Shown here one piece after another: positions 44,913 through 53,493 of a stretch of 64,000 bases of DNA. A program made the position numbers and the translations under genes. The notes beneath the pieces are model-generated. The model was given only the letters and a program-made list of their open reading frames with translations. It searched no databases and was not told where the DNA came from. How positions within the stretch are numbered: the first letter of the stretch is position 1; each line of letters starts with the position of its first letter. This DNA comes from Clostridium sp. 12(A) (lineage in GTDB: Bacteria > Bacillota > Clostridia > Lachnospirales > Lachnospiraceae), in the NCBI GenBank assembly GCA_000526575.1, contig JAGI01000002.1, forward strand, positions 1,240,001 to 1,304,000, in the 5' to 3' direction.

Positions 44913-47168
44913 TTATTGGGCAGTGTTTTCTTCCTCAGACTCCGTTTCACCCTCAGTGGATTCTCCGGTATCGCCTGGTATGGAATCAGGAAGGTTAAAG
45001 TCTTCTCCCTCCTGCCTGTTAACGTATTCTTCTGGAGGATTTAAGTATTCATTGGGAATGGGCTGGCCATTTTCCATGGTCGGTGCTGGTGCCGTTGTTT
45101 CCTGAGTACCAGTCTCCTGAGTTGCCTCTTGTCCTTCCGTACCCGATTGAGTCTCACTGGTGATTCCTTCCTGTTCCGGAAGCTTTGCTCCATCTCCTGC
45201 CGGAGCACCTCCGTTTGTATCTGTATCCGGGAAGATATTTAAATAAGGAAGAATATCCGTCATAATCTTCTGGAATATCTGACTTGCATACGTGCTGTGA
45301 GGCTGGTCTTCCACGTGAGGTTCATCTACCACCACATAAACCAGTACCTGGGGATTATCTGCTGGTGCGTATCCGCAGAATGATACAACATAATTCGTCT
45401 TGTCACGAGGTATCTTTTCTGCCGTTCCCGTCTTCCCGGCAACCTTATATCCTGCAACTTTGGCAGCACCGCCGGTGCCTCCTTCTGCGTTGACCGTCTT
45501 AAACAAGGCTTCATTAATAAATTTGGCGGTTGGCTCAGATACTGTTTCACGAACCAAAACTGGATCCACCTTTTTTATAATCGCTCCCTGCTCGTTTAAT
45601 ATCTGTTTTACGACATGAGGCTCGTAATAGGAACCGCCGTTAATGACGGAACAATACGCCGCCGCCATCTGAATCATTGTAGAGTTGAAATTCTGTCCGA
45701 AGGAATTGGTTGCCAGATCCGTTGGACCTGCATTTTCAACGGTATATATATTACTCTTATTATCAGCCTCACCAGGAAGATCAATACCTGTTTTAGATCC
45801 AAAACCAAACATCTGCTGATATTTGTAGAATTTGTCCTTGCCAATCTGCTGGGCAATCCTCATCATTACTACGTTACAGGATTTCATAAGTCCCTCCTCT
45901 ACCGTAATAAGACCATGTCCATATCGGCTGACGCATTTGATTTTATGGCCTCCCACTTCCAGGAACCGATTGCATTCATAGGTCTCGTGTCCTGTGATTG
46001 CACCTTCCTCCAAAGCGGCTGATACGGTAAATATCTTTTCTGTTGATCCTGGTTCAAAACCGTCACTAATGGTGAAATTACGCCAGGTCTGGTTCCAGGC
46101 GACCTGGGTTCCCAGTGATATAATCTCCTGATTGCTGTAGTGCTGAGGTACGGTCTCGGCTGTCAGAGGCTCGGCATCCTTATTCTTTCTCTTATAATCA
46201 GCAATGGCTTCCTTGATTCCCAGCTCTCTTAACACCTCAGCAGTAAACTCCGGTCTCAAATCACGGGGATTGTTAAGATCAAAGGACTTATCATCTGCCA
46301 TCGCCAGAACCTCAGCGTTGTTGGGATCCATGACTATGACTCCCACCTTTTTACTGCCCGTCTGCTGTTCCCATTCATTTATGTATTTTTCAACGATTTT
46401 CTGTATGTTCACATCAATGGTGGATACGACTGTATTTCCATTCGTGGAGGGTTTAATCACTCGCTCTAAATTGGAATCATCGTTTAGATATCCGTACTCT
46501 CTTCCATTGATCCCCATAAGTGTTGTATTATAAAACTGTTCAATTCCTCCGGTTCCTCCCATTCCATCTCCATTGGCGAATCCGATTACTTTGCTGCCCA
46601 TGGAATTGTAGGGATACACTCTCTTATACTCATCTTCGAACCAGATACCCTTTATGGCCTTCTTTGCTTTCTTCAGTTCTTTGGATTTGTCTGTTTTGTA
46701 TTTATCATATTTATTTTTATCATCATAGGTAAGCTGCTTGGCATAGAGAACGTATTGTTTGCCCTTCTTCTCCTGGATCAGATTCATGATCTCTGTACGG
46801 TCATAACCAAAGCATTCTGTAAGGGCTGTTACCGAAGGCTCTAGAAATGCATCGGGGTCAGACATGATCTGTTTTGGATCAAGGATTAAGTTATAAACTT
46901 TCTCACTGGCAGCAAGATACGTTCCATTTCGGTCCAGAATGTCGCCTCGTTTAAAGGGAATTACCCTGCTGTCATATTCCTGCTGAGACAACACGATCTG
47001 ATTATAATCTTCTTTTTTATGGGTCATCAGATTATAAAGGACCATAACCAATGCAAACAAAGCCAGCGTAATTACAAGAACCGTAATCGCCAGCTTTTCC
47101 TGCATATAACGTGGGAATACTTTACTCTTATTATTCCTGTTTTTGTTAGTATTTCGGGATATCCTCAT
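44913..47168 (-). CDS. class B penicillin-binding protein with long acidic tail
   Basis: Peptidoglycan transpeptidase. An N-terminal TM (LAITVLVITLALFALVMVLY), a PBP dimer domain (FKRGDILDRNGTYLAASEK) and a transpeptidase domain with EPGSTEKIFT (SxxK), MKSCNVVMM (SxN) and AGKTGTAEK (KTG). After about residue 640 comes a Gly/Glu/Thr/Pro-rich low-complexity tail of about 110 residues, lying outside the membrane and without PASTA repeats. 751 residues. The ATG at 47168 has only a weak ribosome site and overlaps the ftsL 3' end by 23 nt, which suggests coupling. It is the first of two tandem class B PBPs in the cluster. Confidence 0.9.
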   Translation of the reverse strand: MRISRNTNKNRNNKSKVFPRYMQEKLAITVLVITLALFALVMVLYNLMTHKKEDYNQIVLSQQEYDSRVIPFKRGDILDRNGTYLAASEKVYNLILDPKQIMSDPDAFLEPSVTALTECFGYDRTEIMNLIQEKKGKQYVLYAKQLTYDDKNKYDKYKTDKSKELKKAKKAIKGIWFEDEYKRVYPYNSMGSKVIGFANGDGMGGTGGIEQFYNTTLMGINGREYGYLNDDSNLERVIKPSTNGNTVVSTIDVNIQKIVEKYINEWEQQTGSKKVGVIVMDPNNAEVLAMADDKSFDLNNPRDLRPEFTAEVLRELGIKEAIADYKRKNKDAEPLTAETVPQHYSNQEIISLGTQVAWNQTWRNFTISDGFEPGSTEKIFTVSAALEEGAITGHETYECNRFLEVGGHKIKCVSRYGHGLITVEEGLMKSCNVVMMRIAQQIGKDKFYKYQQMFGFGSKTGIDLPGEADNKSNIYTVENAGPTDLATNSFGQNFNSTMIQMAAAYCSVINGGSYYEPHVVKQILNEQGAIIKKVDPVLVRETVSEPTAKFINEALFKTVNAEGGTGGAAKVAGYKVAGKTGTAEKIPRDKTNYVVSFCGYAPADNPQVLVYVVVDEPHVEDQPHSTYASQIFQKIMTDILPYLNIFPDTDTNGGAPAGDGAKLPEQEGITSETQSGTEGQEATQETGTQETTAPAPTMENGQPIPNEYLNPPEEYVNRQEGEDFNLPDSIPGDTGESTEGETESEEENTAQ

Positions 47169-47628
47169 TCTGTCTTACATACTCACTTTCCGTTTTATCA
47201 TAGTGAAGGATCTGATCTTTATTTGCATAGACCATACCAAGTTCTTCAGTGGCCACCTTATACACATGATCCAAATCAACGGAAGTTTTAATACTCATCT
47301 CCAGTGCGTTGTTTTCAGTTCGTAATTTTTCAAGCTTCGCTTCTTGTACCTCAATTCCGTGAATGTTGGTTGTAATTGATGACTGCAGATGCAGATACTT
47401 AATGCAGATAAAGAGGGTGCAGACGACAGCAGCCGTCAGCATAAGAACATAGGGTAAATCCATTTGCAGAGCTTTTTCACGATTTCGCCTTACCCTGTGA
47501 TTGACAGATGTCCGGCGGACTTCATCTGGCGTACGGGCCGGCATGGATGCTGGCATGGCTTTACGGACAGTATTTCCGTGCACGTAAGCAGTATTCCCAT
47601 AGGAACGCACATTTTTTTTGGCAGCCAC
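47146..47628 (-). CDS. ftsL: FtsL-like cell division protein
   Basis: A small bitopic divisome protein of 160 residues. A basic cytoplasmic N-terminus of about 60 residues is followed by one TM helix (YVLMLTAAVVCTLFICIKYL) and an extracytoplasmic coiled coil (EVQEAKLEKLRTENNALE), then a short conserved end (ATEELGMVYAN). Sequence conservation in FtsL is low, so the assignment rests on topology and on its position between rsmH and the PBP genes. The start is a GTG at 47628 with GGGAGG 8 nt upstream. Confidence 0.85.
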   Translation of the reverse strand: MAAKKNVRSYGNTAYVHGNTVRKAMPASMPARTPDEVRRTSVNHRVRRNREKALQMDLPYVLMLTAAVVCTLFICIKYLHLQSSITTNIHGIEVQEAKLEKLRTENNALEMSIKTSVDLDHVYKVATEELGMVYANKDQILHYDKTESEYVRQNEDIPKY

Positions 47629-47642
47629 TCGAATTTCCTCCC

Positions 47643-48584
47643 TTAATCTATACGCTCAAATACCCTAAGCTTGGAACTTTTTGAACGCTTATTCTCTTCG
47701 ATCTCTTCCTCTGTTGGTATGACAGGTTTTCTTGTAATAACCTTGCCTTTGCTTTTCTTACCGCAGACACATACCGGGAAATCCGGTGGACAAATACATG
47801 GATTTTCATTTGTCTTAAATCTCGCTTTTACAATCCGGTCTTCCAGAGAGTGGAACGTAATGATAGATAAACGCCCACCTGGATTTAGTAAATCAATCAT
47901 GGTATCAAGGGACTGACTGAGTACCTCCAGTTCCTTATTGAGTTCAATTCGTATTGCCTGGAATGTGCGCTTGGAAGGATGTCCTCCCACTGCTCTTATC
48001 TTTGCAGGAATTGCGTTTTTAATAATCTCTGACAATTCGCCAGTTGTCTTTATAGGCTTTACTTGTCTTTCTCTCACAATATGTTTTGCAATATTTTTTG
48101 CAAACTTGTCCTCACCATAATCTCTTATGATCCGGTATAAATCAAATTCGCTGTATTCGTTGATGATATCAGCGGCTGTCTGATCATTCCTCTGATCCAT
48201 ACGCATATCAAGAGGTGCATCTTCTTCTCTATAAGTGAACCCTCTCTCCGGCACATCTAGCTGATGTGAGGATACCCCCAAATCCAGATAGATACCATCC
48301 ACCTTTTCAATGCCAAGTTCTTTCAGCACTTCTTTTATATTTACATAGTTGCTTCTTACAACTGTTACTTTATCTTTATGGTCCTTGAGCCTTTCCGTAG
48401 CTGCTGAAATGGCAGCTGCATCCTGGTCAATTCCGATTAATCTTCCGTGTTCTGACAGGCGTTTGCATACTTCTAAAGCATGTCCTCCACCTCCCAGGGT
48501 TCCGTCAACATATATTCCATCTGGTTTTATATTCAGGCTGTCAATGGTCTCATTTAGCAGCACTGACTTGTGTTCAAATATCAT
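47643..48584 (-). CDS. rsmH: 16S rRNA m4C1402 methyltransferase
   Basis: AdoMet-dependent methyltransferase of the ribosomal decoding centre (also called MraW). Blocks [28 protein letters not shown] (AdoMet-binding), [29 protein letters not shown] split and [15 protein letters not shown] are all diagnostic. 313 residues, complete. Its ATG overlaps the mraZ stop by 4 nt (ATGA), the usual tight coupling of this pair. ftsL follows after 14 nt. Confidence 0.96.
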   Translation of the reverse strand: MIFEHKSVLLNETIDSLNIKPDGIYVDGTLGGGGHALEVCKRLSEHGRLIGIDQDAAAISAATERLKDHKDKVTVVRSNYVNIKEVLKELGIEKVDGIYLDLGVSSHQLDVPERGFTYREEDAPLDMRMDQRNDQTAADIINEYSEFDLYRIIRDYGEDKFAKNIAKHIVRERQVKPIKTTGELSEIIKNAIPAKIRAVGGHPSKRTFQAIRIELNKELEVLSQSLDTMIDLLNPGGRLSIITFHSLEDRIVKARFKTNENPCICPPDFPVCVCGKKSKGKVITRKPVIPTEEEIEENKRSKSSKLRVFERID

Positions 48585-49006
48585 ATTCCAAGTCCTTCCA
48601 TAGCTTCCGCAATTTCTTCCATATCATCATAGGTATTGGCTGCTGTCCATGCATCCTTGCTCCAAATCTCGATTCGGCTTCCTACTCCCACTAAAACTGC
48701 ATCCTTATCAATGCCTGCATGTTCTCTAAGCACTGCTGGAAGAAGAATTCTTCCCTGCTTGTCCACTTCACAGGAGGACGCACCGGCGAGAAAGAATCTG
48801 GAGAACTTTCTGGCATTGGTATTGGTCAGCGGCAGGCTTTTTAACTTTTCTTCCAGGGCAGTCCATTCCTTATTATCATACACAAATAAACAGCCGTCCA
48901 AGCCCTTCGTCACGACGAATTCTTCTCCAAGCTGTTCTCTGAATTTCGATGGGACTATGAGACGTCCCTTAGCATCGACTGTATGATTGTATTCGCCCAT
49001 GAACAT
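48581..49006 (-). CDS. mraZ: transcriptional regulator MraZ
   Basis: AbrB-fold regulator of the division and wall cluster. Two SpoVT/AbrB half-repeats are visible: [19 protein letters not shown] with its DAKGR motif and a second [11 protein letters not shown]. The frame opens at 49027; the ATG at 49006 matches family N-termini and has AGGTGAT upstream. 141 residues. MraZ binds short direct repeats in its own promoter; four such repeats lie at 49051-49090. Confidence 0.96.
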   Translation of the reverse strand: MFMGEYNHTVDAKGRLIVPSKFREQLGEEFVVTKGLDGCLFVYDNKEWTALEEKLKSLPLTNTNARKFSRFFLAGASSCEVDKQGRILLPAVLREHAGIDKDAVLVGVGSRIEIWSKDAWTAANTYDDMEEIAEAMEGLGI

Positions 49007-49050
49007 ACCAATCACCTGCTTGTACAAGGTAGAGTGGATTACTTACTTTC

Positions 49051-49126
49051 CCACCATTTTCTACCACTTTGTACCACTTTCCTCCACTTGTACTTTAATT
49101 TTAGTACATTTACCTGGAAATAGCAA
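49051..49126 (-). promoter_or_regulatory. mraZ promoter with four direct-repeat MraZ boxes
   Basis: Four 10-bp units follow one another exactly (49051-49060, 49061-49070, 49071-49080, 49081-49090), each reading AAGTGG or AAATGG plus four variable bases on the minus strand. Upstream, TTGCTA (49126-49121) and TAAAAT (49103-49098) are 17 nt apart. The boxes lie just after the -10, suited to autorepression as known for MraZ in other bacteria. Confidence 0.75.
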
Positions 49127-49300
49127 GGAGATTTTTGATTATTTTTCAATGATTTCGGTTACAAAGAGCCTGAAATACAAGCTATACCAATTTTTCCCAA
49201 AATTTGACAAGGCTTTTCCATACCACTCGCTTTATCAGAGTTTCTTCATATTATAATGAACATTCTCCGATAAAATATCATGGTAATTATTTGCACAAAA
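49091..49300. other. intergenic stretch upstream of mraZ
   Basis: Apart from the mraZ promoter at 49098-49126, this AT-rich stretch shows nothing I can assign. No ORF with a ribosome site was found in it on either strand. Confidence 0.5.
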
Positions 49301-49331
49301 AAAGTGGGAAGGCATCTGGCCTTCCCACTTT
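49301..49331 (-). terminator. intrinsic terminator after the Spo0E-like gene
   Basis: A perfect 13-bp stem (49301-49313 with 49319-49331, 5-nt loop) followed on the minus strand by a T run. Confidence 0.92.
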
Positions 49332-49340
49332 CATATAAAA

Positions 49341-49493
49341 TTAATAACCCGCTTCTATATATTGCTCAATTAATTTATCCAGTTCTACACTCCTAAGATA
49401 AATAACATCTCCATCATCATGATCAATACTTTTATTCAGTCTTTCCCTAGCTTCTTCAATATTACGGATTAACTCTTCTTTTGAAATCATCAT
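49341..49493 (-). CDS. Spo0E-like aspartyl-phosphate phosphatase
   Basis: A 50-residue protein: MMISKEELIRNIEEARERL, then a short Asp-rich turn, then RSVELDKLIEQYIEAGY. The SxxLDxLI signature (SVELDKLI) in a two-helix hairpin is the hallmark of the Spo0E family, which dephosphorylates Spo0A-P and delays sporulation. The start ATG at 49493 has AAGGAG 9 nt upstream and lies just after the lgt stop; a strong terminator follows. The size and motif fit the family well. Spo0A as target is inferred. The gene is short enough to escape ordinary ORF cut-offs. Confidence 0.85.
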   Translation of the reverse strand: MMISKEELIRNIEEARERLNKSIDHDDGDVIYLRSVELDKLIEQYIEAGY

Positions 49494-49494
49494 A

Positions 49495-50373
49495 TCATGT
49501 TTCTCCTTTGCTCTTTAATCTAATCTGTCTGTGTTGGAAGAAGAGCACAAGAGTAGATACCACTACCAGGATCAATGACAGTGCCTGAGACACCGGAATG
49601 CCAGTACCAAAGAATATTAGCTGGTCCGTACGGATTCCTTCTATCCATACTCGTCCTAAGCCATAGCCAAGCAGGTAGATAAGAAACATCTCCCCATCAA
49701 ACCGTTTGTGTTTGCGGTACCAGAGCATAAAAACAAGCACACAAAGGTTCCACGCTGACTCATAAAGAAAAGTGGGATGTACCTGTATATACTCTACACC
49801 ATTCTCAATGATTAAATGGTTTAACAGTTCCTTTGATATCATATTCTCGTTAACTAGCGCCCTTCTGATTCTCATAGCAAACAGGCCGTCTGTATATCCG
49901 CCAAACGCTTCGCAATTAAAGAAGTTTCCCCATCTTCCTATAATTTGCCCGGTTATCAGTCCAAGACATCCAGTGTCCGCCAAGGAAAAGAAGGAAAGTT
50001 TCTTCACCCTGGTATAGACGATCAGAGTTAAAGCTGCGCCAATGACACCGCCATAAATAGCCAGCCCCCCTGCTCTCAGGTTCAAAATTTGTAACAGGTC
50101 ATTTTTATAATTAGCCCAATCGAAAATCACATAGTAAAGTCTGGCACTTATAATAGAAACAACGATAGCATACAGGGCAAAATCCAGATAGATTTCCGGG
50201 TCTTGTCCTCTTCGTTTTGCATCTTTAGAAGCAATCCAGAGGCCTGTTAGAATTCCGATCCCAATGATAATCCCGTAGAATGCAATGCGGAACCCAAATA
50301 TCGAGATACTGTTTCGTAAATGAGCAATGGTAATACCCAAATGCACAAAACTAATATCTGCCGTATTTGCCAT
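49495..50373 (-). CDS. lgt: prolipoprotein diacylglyceryl transferase
   Basis: Integral membrane enzyme that adds diacylglycerol to the lipobox Cys of prelipoproteins. About seven TM helices are predicted. The signature GRWGNFFNCEAFGG, the YGGVIGA segment and VHPTFLYES are diagnostic. 292 residues. AAAGGAG precedes the ATG. It is divergent from ychF and forms a two-gene unit with the Spo0E-like gene. Confidence 0.95.
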   Translation of the reverse strand: MANTADISFVHLGITIAHLRNSISIFGFRIAFYGIIIGIGILTGLWIASKDAKRRGQDPEIYLDFALYAIVVSIISARLYYVIFDWANYKNDLLQILNLRAGGLAIYGGVIGAALTLIVYTRVKKLSFFSLADTGCLGLITGQIIGRWGNFFNCEAFGGYTDGLFAMRIRRALVNENMISKELLNHLIIENGVEYIQVHPTFLYESAWNLCVLVFMLWYRKHKRFDGEMFLIYLLGYGLGRVWIEGIRTDQLIFFGTGIPVSQALSLILVVVSTLVLFFQHRQIRLKSKGET

Positions 50374-50579
50374 TCGTCTTCTCCTTTCGATTTTTCTTTA
50401 TTTTACCCCGTGAAAACACAAAAATCAAACAGATTCGCCCGACATATTCAACTATTTTTCGACAACAGCAGGGAATCTTATGTTTTCTATCTTTTTTTTT
50501 TGCGGATAATATGTTATTCTATATTAGTTGTAAACAAAAATCAACCATGAATATTAACAATATTAGGAAGGTAATTGCT

Positions 50580-51677
50580 ATGAAATTAGGTATTGTCGGA
50601 TTACCGAACGTAGGTAAAAGCACTTTGTTCAATTCTCTCACAAAGGCTGGGGCAGAATCTGCCAACTATCCGTTCTGTACAATTGATCCAAATGTAGGAG
50701 TCGTTCCCGTTCCGGATGCACGCCTGGGTCAGTTGGCTGAACTTTATAATTCTCAGAAAATAATTCCAGCTGCCATTGAGTTTGTGGATATCGCTGGACT
50801 TGTAAAAGGAGCATCAAAAGGAGAAGGTCTTGGAAACCAGTTCCTCTCCAACATAAGAGAGGTTGACGCCATCGTCCACGTGGTACGCTGTTTTGAAGAC
50901 GGCAATGTGATTCACGTTGACGGAAGTGTAGATCCCTTGCGTGATATTGAGACCATTGATTTAGAACTTATCTTTTCCGATCTTGAGATTTTAGACCGCC
51001 GTATCGCAAAGTCCACCAAGGGGGCAATGAACGATAAGTCTCTTGCAAAGGAACTGGATATTTTAAAGAGAATCAAGGCCCACTTAGAAGACGGCAATCT
51101 GGCAAGAAGCATGGAAATTGACGATGCAGATGAACTTAATTTCGTCTCTACCCTTAATCTTCTTACCTTTAAGCCTGTTATCTTTGCCGCCAACGTTTGC
51201 GAAGACGACCTGGCTGATGATGGTGCCACCAATGAGCACGTTGCCAAGGTCAGAGCTTTTGCAGCAGAAAACAACAGCGAGGTTTTTGTCATCTGCGCTC
51301 AGATCGAACAGGAAATTGCCGAACTGGAAGAGGATGAGAAAAAGATGTTCCTAGAAGATCTTGGCCTGACTGAGTCCGGACTTGAAAAGCTCATTGGCGC
51401 AAGCTACCACCTGCTTGGTCTTATCAGCTATTTAACTGCCGGTCCTATGGAAACAAGAGCCTGGACCATTGAGGAAGGTACCAAAGCACCTCAGGCTGCC
51501 GGTAAGATTCATTCTGATTTTGAACGCGGATTTATCCGTGCAGAGGTTGTTAACTTCAAAGATCTTCTGGACTGCAAGAGCTACAATGCAGCAAAAGAAA
51601 AAGGACTTGTGCGTTCCGAAGGGAAGGAATATGTGGTTAAGGACGGGGATGTCATCCTTTTCCGCTTCAACGTTTAA
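50580..51677 (+). CDS. ychF: Obg-family ATPase YchF
   Basis: A conserved P-loop NTPase of the YchF/OLA1 group, which prefers ATP to GTP and binds ribosomes. The G1 motif is [16 protein letters not shown]3 is [19 protein letters not shown], and a non-canonical NxxE-type specificity motif is expected near FAANVCEDD. The coiled coil and C-terminal TGS domain ([24 protein letters not shown]) follow. The frame opens far upstream at 50367, but the ATG at 50580 ([14 protein letters not shown]) has AGGAAGG upstream and gives the standard 365 residues. A terminator follows at 51687. Confidence 0.96.
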   Translation: MKLGIVGLPNVGKSTLFNSLTKAGAESANYPFCTIDPNVGVVPVPDARLGQLAELYNSQKIIPAAIEFVDIAGLVKGASKGEGLGNQFLSNIREVDAIVHVVRCFEDGNVIHVDGSVDPLRDIETIDLELIFSDLEILDRRIAKSTKGAMNDKSLAKELDILKRIKAHLEDGNLARSMEIDDADELNFVSTLNLLTFKPVIFAANVCEDDLADDGATNEHVAKVRAFAAENNSEVFVICAQIEQEIAELEEDEKKMFLEDLGLTESGLEKLIGASYHLLGLISYLTAGPMETRAWTIEEGTKAPQAAGKIHSDFERGFIRAEVVNFKDLLDCKSYNAAKEKGLVRSEGKEYVVKDGDVILFRFNV

Positions 51678-51686
51678 AGCTTATCA

Positions 51687-51715
51687 GCCGGTGCCTGAAA
51701 GCACCGGCCTTTCTT
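51687..51715 (+). terminator. intrinsic terminator after ychF
   Basis: A perfect 8-bp GC stem (GCCGGTGC 51687-51694 with 51701-51708) followed by a T-rich tract. Confidence 0.85.
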
Positions 51716-51760
51716 TGCCCAAATTAAGACGATTATGTGATATCAAATGTATCTTTATTC

Positions 51761-51788
51761 TTGCAAACGGTATCCATTATGCTATAAT
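51761..51788 (+). promoter_or_regulatory. promoter of the FNT-family gene
   Basis: TTGCAA (51761-51766) and TATAAT (51783-51788), 16 nt apart, about 65 nt before the start codon. Confidence 0.75.
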
Positions 51789-51853
51789 ATGACAGGGCAA
51801 AAACCTCAACTAATATTAAGACATCAAGTGACAAAGGAGAAGGAGTATTTAAA

Positions 51854-52480
51854 ATGAAAACAATAATTAAAGCAATTGCAGCAGGAGTCTGTATTGCCAT
51901 GGGAGGAATTATCTATCTGACTCTTGAAAACCGGATTGCTGGTTCTTTTTTATTTTCCATCGGTTTATTTACGATTTATACGTTTGGTTTTAACCTGTAT
52001 ACCGGAAAGATCTGTTATATCGTTCACGAGGGTCCTGCATATCTAAAAGAAGTTCTGCTGGTCTACATAGGCAATCTGATTGGTACCCTTGGTTCCGGTA
52101 TCATCTTCCGCAATACCAAACTGGAAAAATTAGTGGAGCATGCAACGGAAATTGTAGATTTGAAATTATCCGACACTTTATTCAGCACCTTCGTAATGGC
52201 TTTTATGTGCGGAGTGTTGATGTGCATCGCTGTCATTGGCTTTCAGACGATTAAGGACGGCGTAGGCAAGCACCTGGCTCTCATACTTCCTATCATGGTA
52301 TTTATACTTTCCGGCTTTGAACATAGCATCGCAGACATGTTTTATTTCACAATGGCAGGAGCCTGGAGCACAAAGGCGGTCCTGTATATGCTTGTAATAT
52401 CTCTTGGAAACCTGGTGGGAGCATGTATGATTCCTCTTTTAAAGAAAACATTCAAGGAAGATTTTCCTTCTTTACACTAA
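51854..52480 (+). CDS. formate/nitrite transporter (FNT)-like membrane protein
   Basis: A 208-residue integral membrane protein with about six TM helices and FNT-like features: an N-terminal AIAAGVCIAMGGIIYL, a Gly-rich FNLYTGKICY, the central MAFMCGVLMCIAVIG and FILSGFEHSIADMFYF, which matches the GFEHSVANM block of the family. It is shorter than typical FocA/NirC proteins (about 260-280). FNT channels carry formate, nitrite or hydrosulfide; the substrate here is not clear. AAAGGAGAAGGAG precedes the ATG. It is monocistronic. Confidence 0.82.
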   Translation: MKTIIKAIAAGVCIAMGGIIYLTLENRIAGSFLFSIGLFTIYTFGFNLYTGKICYIVHEGPAYLKEVLLVYIGNLIGTLGSGIIFRNTKLEKLVEHATEIVDLKLSDTLFSTFVMAFMCGVLMCIAVIGFQTIKDGVGKHLALILPIMVFILSGFEHSIADMFYFTMAGAWSTKAVLYMLVISLGNLVGACMIPLLKKTFKEDFPSLH

Positions 52481-52495
52481 ATACGATACAAATCC

Positions 52496-52532
52496 AAAAA
52501 AGGAGCACAGCCATACGGTTTGTGCTCTTTTT
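52496..52532 (+). terminator. intrinsic terminator after the FNT-like gene
   Basis: A GAGCACA/TGTGCTC stem (52503-52509 with 52521-52527) flanked by A and T runs. Confidence 0.82.
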
Positions 52533-52606
52533 GGTCATATTATGCATTTTTTCTCCATATGCTGTGTTTTTTTGTAATCTTAACTTTATTTTAACTCGTT
52601 TTATGC

Positions 52607-52612
52607 TATAAT
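52607..52612 (+). promoter_or_regulatory. extended -10 promoter of the MBL hydrolase gene
   Basis: ATGCTATAAT gives a TGn extended -10 (TATAAT at 52607-52612); no good -35 is seen. It lies about 33 nt before the start codon. Confidence 0.6.
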
Positions 52613-52645
52613 GAAGGCAATAAAACAGCCAGATCAGGAGTTTAT

Positions 52646-53452
52646 ATGTTAGTGAAAATAGTCGTAGACAACAATACTTTAGTAGACCAGTTTTATAAAG
52701 GGGAGCCTGCCGCAAGTTTTTACATTGAAATTGACGATTTAAGGATCCTATTTGATACCGGATTTTCTGACATAGTTTTATACAATGCAGAAAAAATGGG
52801 AATTGATTTGACCAAACTGACCCATATCGTACTTTCCCATGGACACAACGATCATACCAATGGATTGAAATATCTGGATGAAGTCATAGATTTATCCAAG
52901 ATCACAATCATCTCTCATACTGGCTGCTTTCACCCAAGGAAAGCAGGAAGCCAAAGCATCGGAGCCCCATTTACCGAGGCTGAACTGTTTGAAAAGACCG
53001 AATACATACCATCTGATACCCCGTATTTCTTATCCGATCATTGTGTGTTTTTAGGTGAGATTCCTCAAAAGCATTCGTTTGAACAGAGAAGTCCTTTCGG
53101 TAAAGTTATGAGAGAAGGCGAATGGCAGGATGATTATCTCACGGATGACTCTGCCATCGCTTTAAAGACCTCCAAAGGACTATTCCTTATCTCCTCCTGC
53201 TCTCACAGCGGCATCTGCAATGCTCTTGATTATGCAAAGGAAGTATGCAAGGAAGATCACGTCGCCGGTGTGCTGGGAGGTTTCCACCTGCTAGATGTAA
53301 ACGAGCGTTTTGTACAGACTGTGAATCATTTAGAAAGCTGCCAGGTGGACCAGATTTATCCATGTCACTGCATCTCTCTTCTTGCAAAAGCTAAGATGAT
53401 GGACAAGTTACCGGTACACGAGGTGGGGGTCGGACTGACCATAGAGATTTAA
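52646..53452 (+). CDS. MBL-fold metallo-hydrolase (COG1237-like)
   Basis: A 268-residue cytoplasmic metallo-beta-lactamase-fold protein. The metal motif is LSHGHNDHTNGL, with later ligands in SSCSHSGICNALDYA, GGFHLLD and YPCHC. The SHGHNDHTNG variant and the SHSGICN block are typical of the COG1237 subgroup, which includes the dihydropterin ribofuranosylaminobenzene phosphate synthase of methanogens. In bacteria the function of this subgroup is mostly unknown, so only the fold is claimed. AGGAG precedes the ATG by 5 nt. A terminator shared with the convergent gltD follows. Confidence 0.83.
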   Translation: MLVKIVVDNNTLVDQFYKGEPAASFYIEIDDLRILFDTGFSDIVLYNAEKMGIDLTKLTHIVLSHGHNDHTNGLKYLDEVIDLSKITIISHTGCFHPRKAGSQSIGAPFTEAELFEKTEYIPSDTPYFLSDHCVFLGEIPQKHSFEQRSPFGKVMREGEWQDDYLTDDSAIALKTSKGLFLISSCSHSGICNALDYAKEVCKEDHVAGVLGGFHLLDVNERFVQTVNHLESCQVDQIYPCHCISLLAKAKMMDKLPVHEVGVGLTIEI

Positions 53453-53463
53453 CGGAAGGCACA

Positions 53464-53491
53464 AAAAGGGAGACTCAATTGTCTCCCTTTT
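53464..53491. terminator. bidirectional intrinsic terminator
   Basis: A perfect 11-bp stem (53464-53474 with 53481-53491), with A and T runs on both sides, between the convergent hydrolase gene and gltD. Confidence 0.88.
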
Positions 53492-53493
53492 AT

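Noticed and set aside
50367-50579. N-terminal extension of YchF
   Set aside because: The extension overlaps the lgt start region, is hydrophobic and unlike the family; the ATG at 50580 has a good ribosome site and the usual N-terminus.
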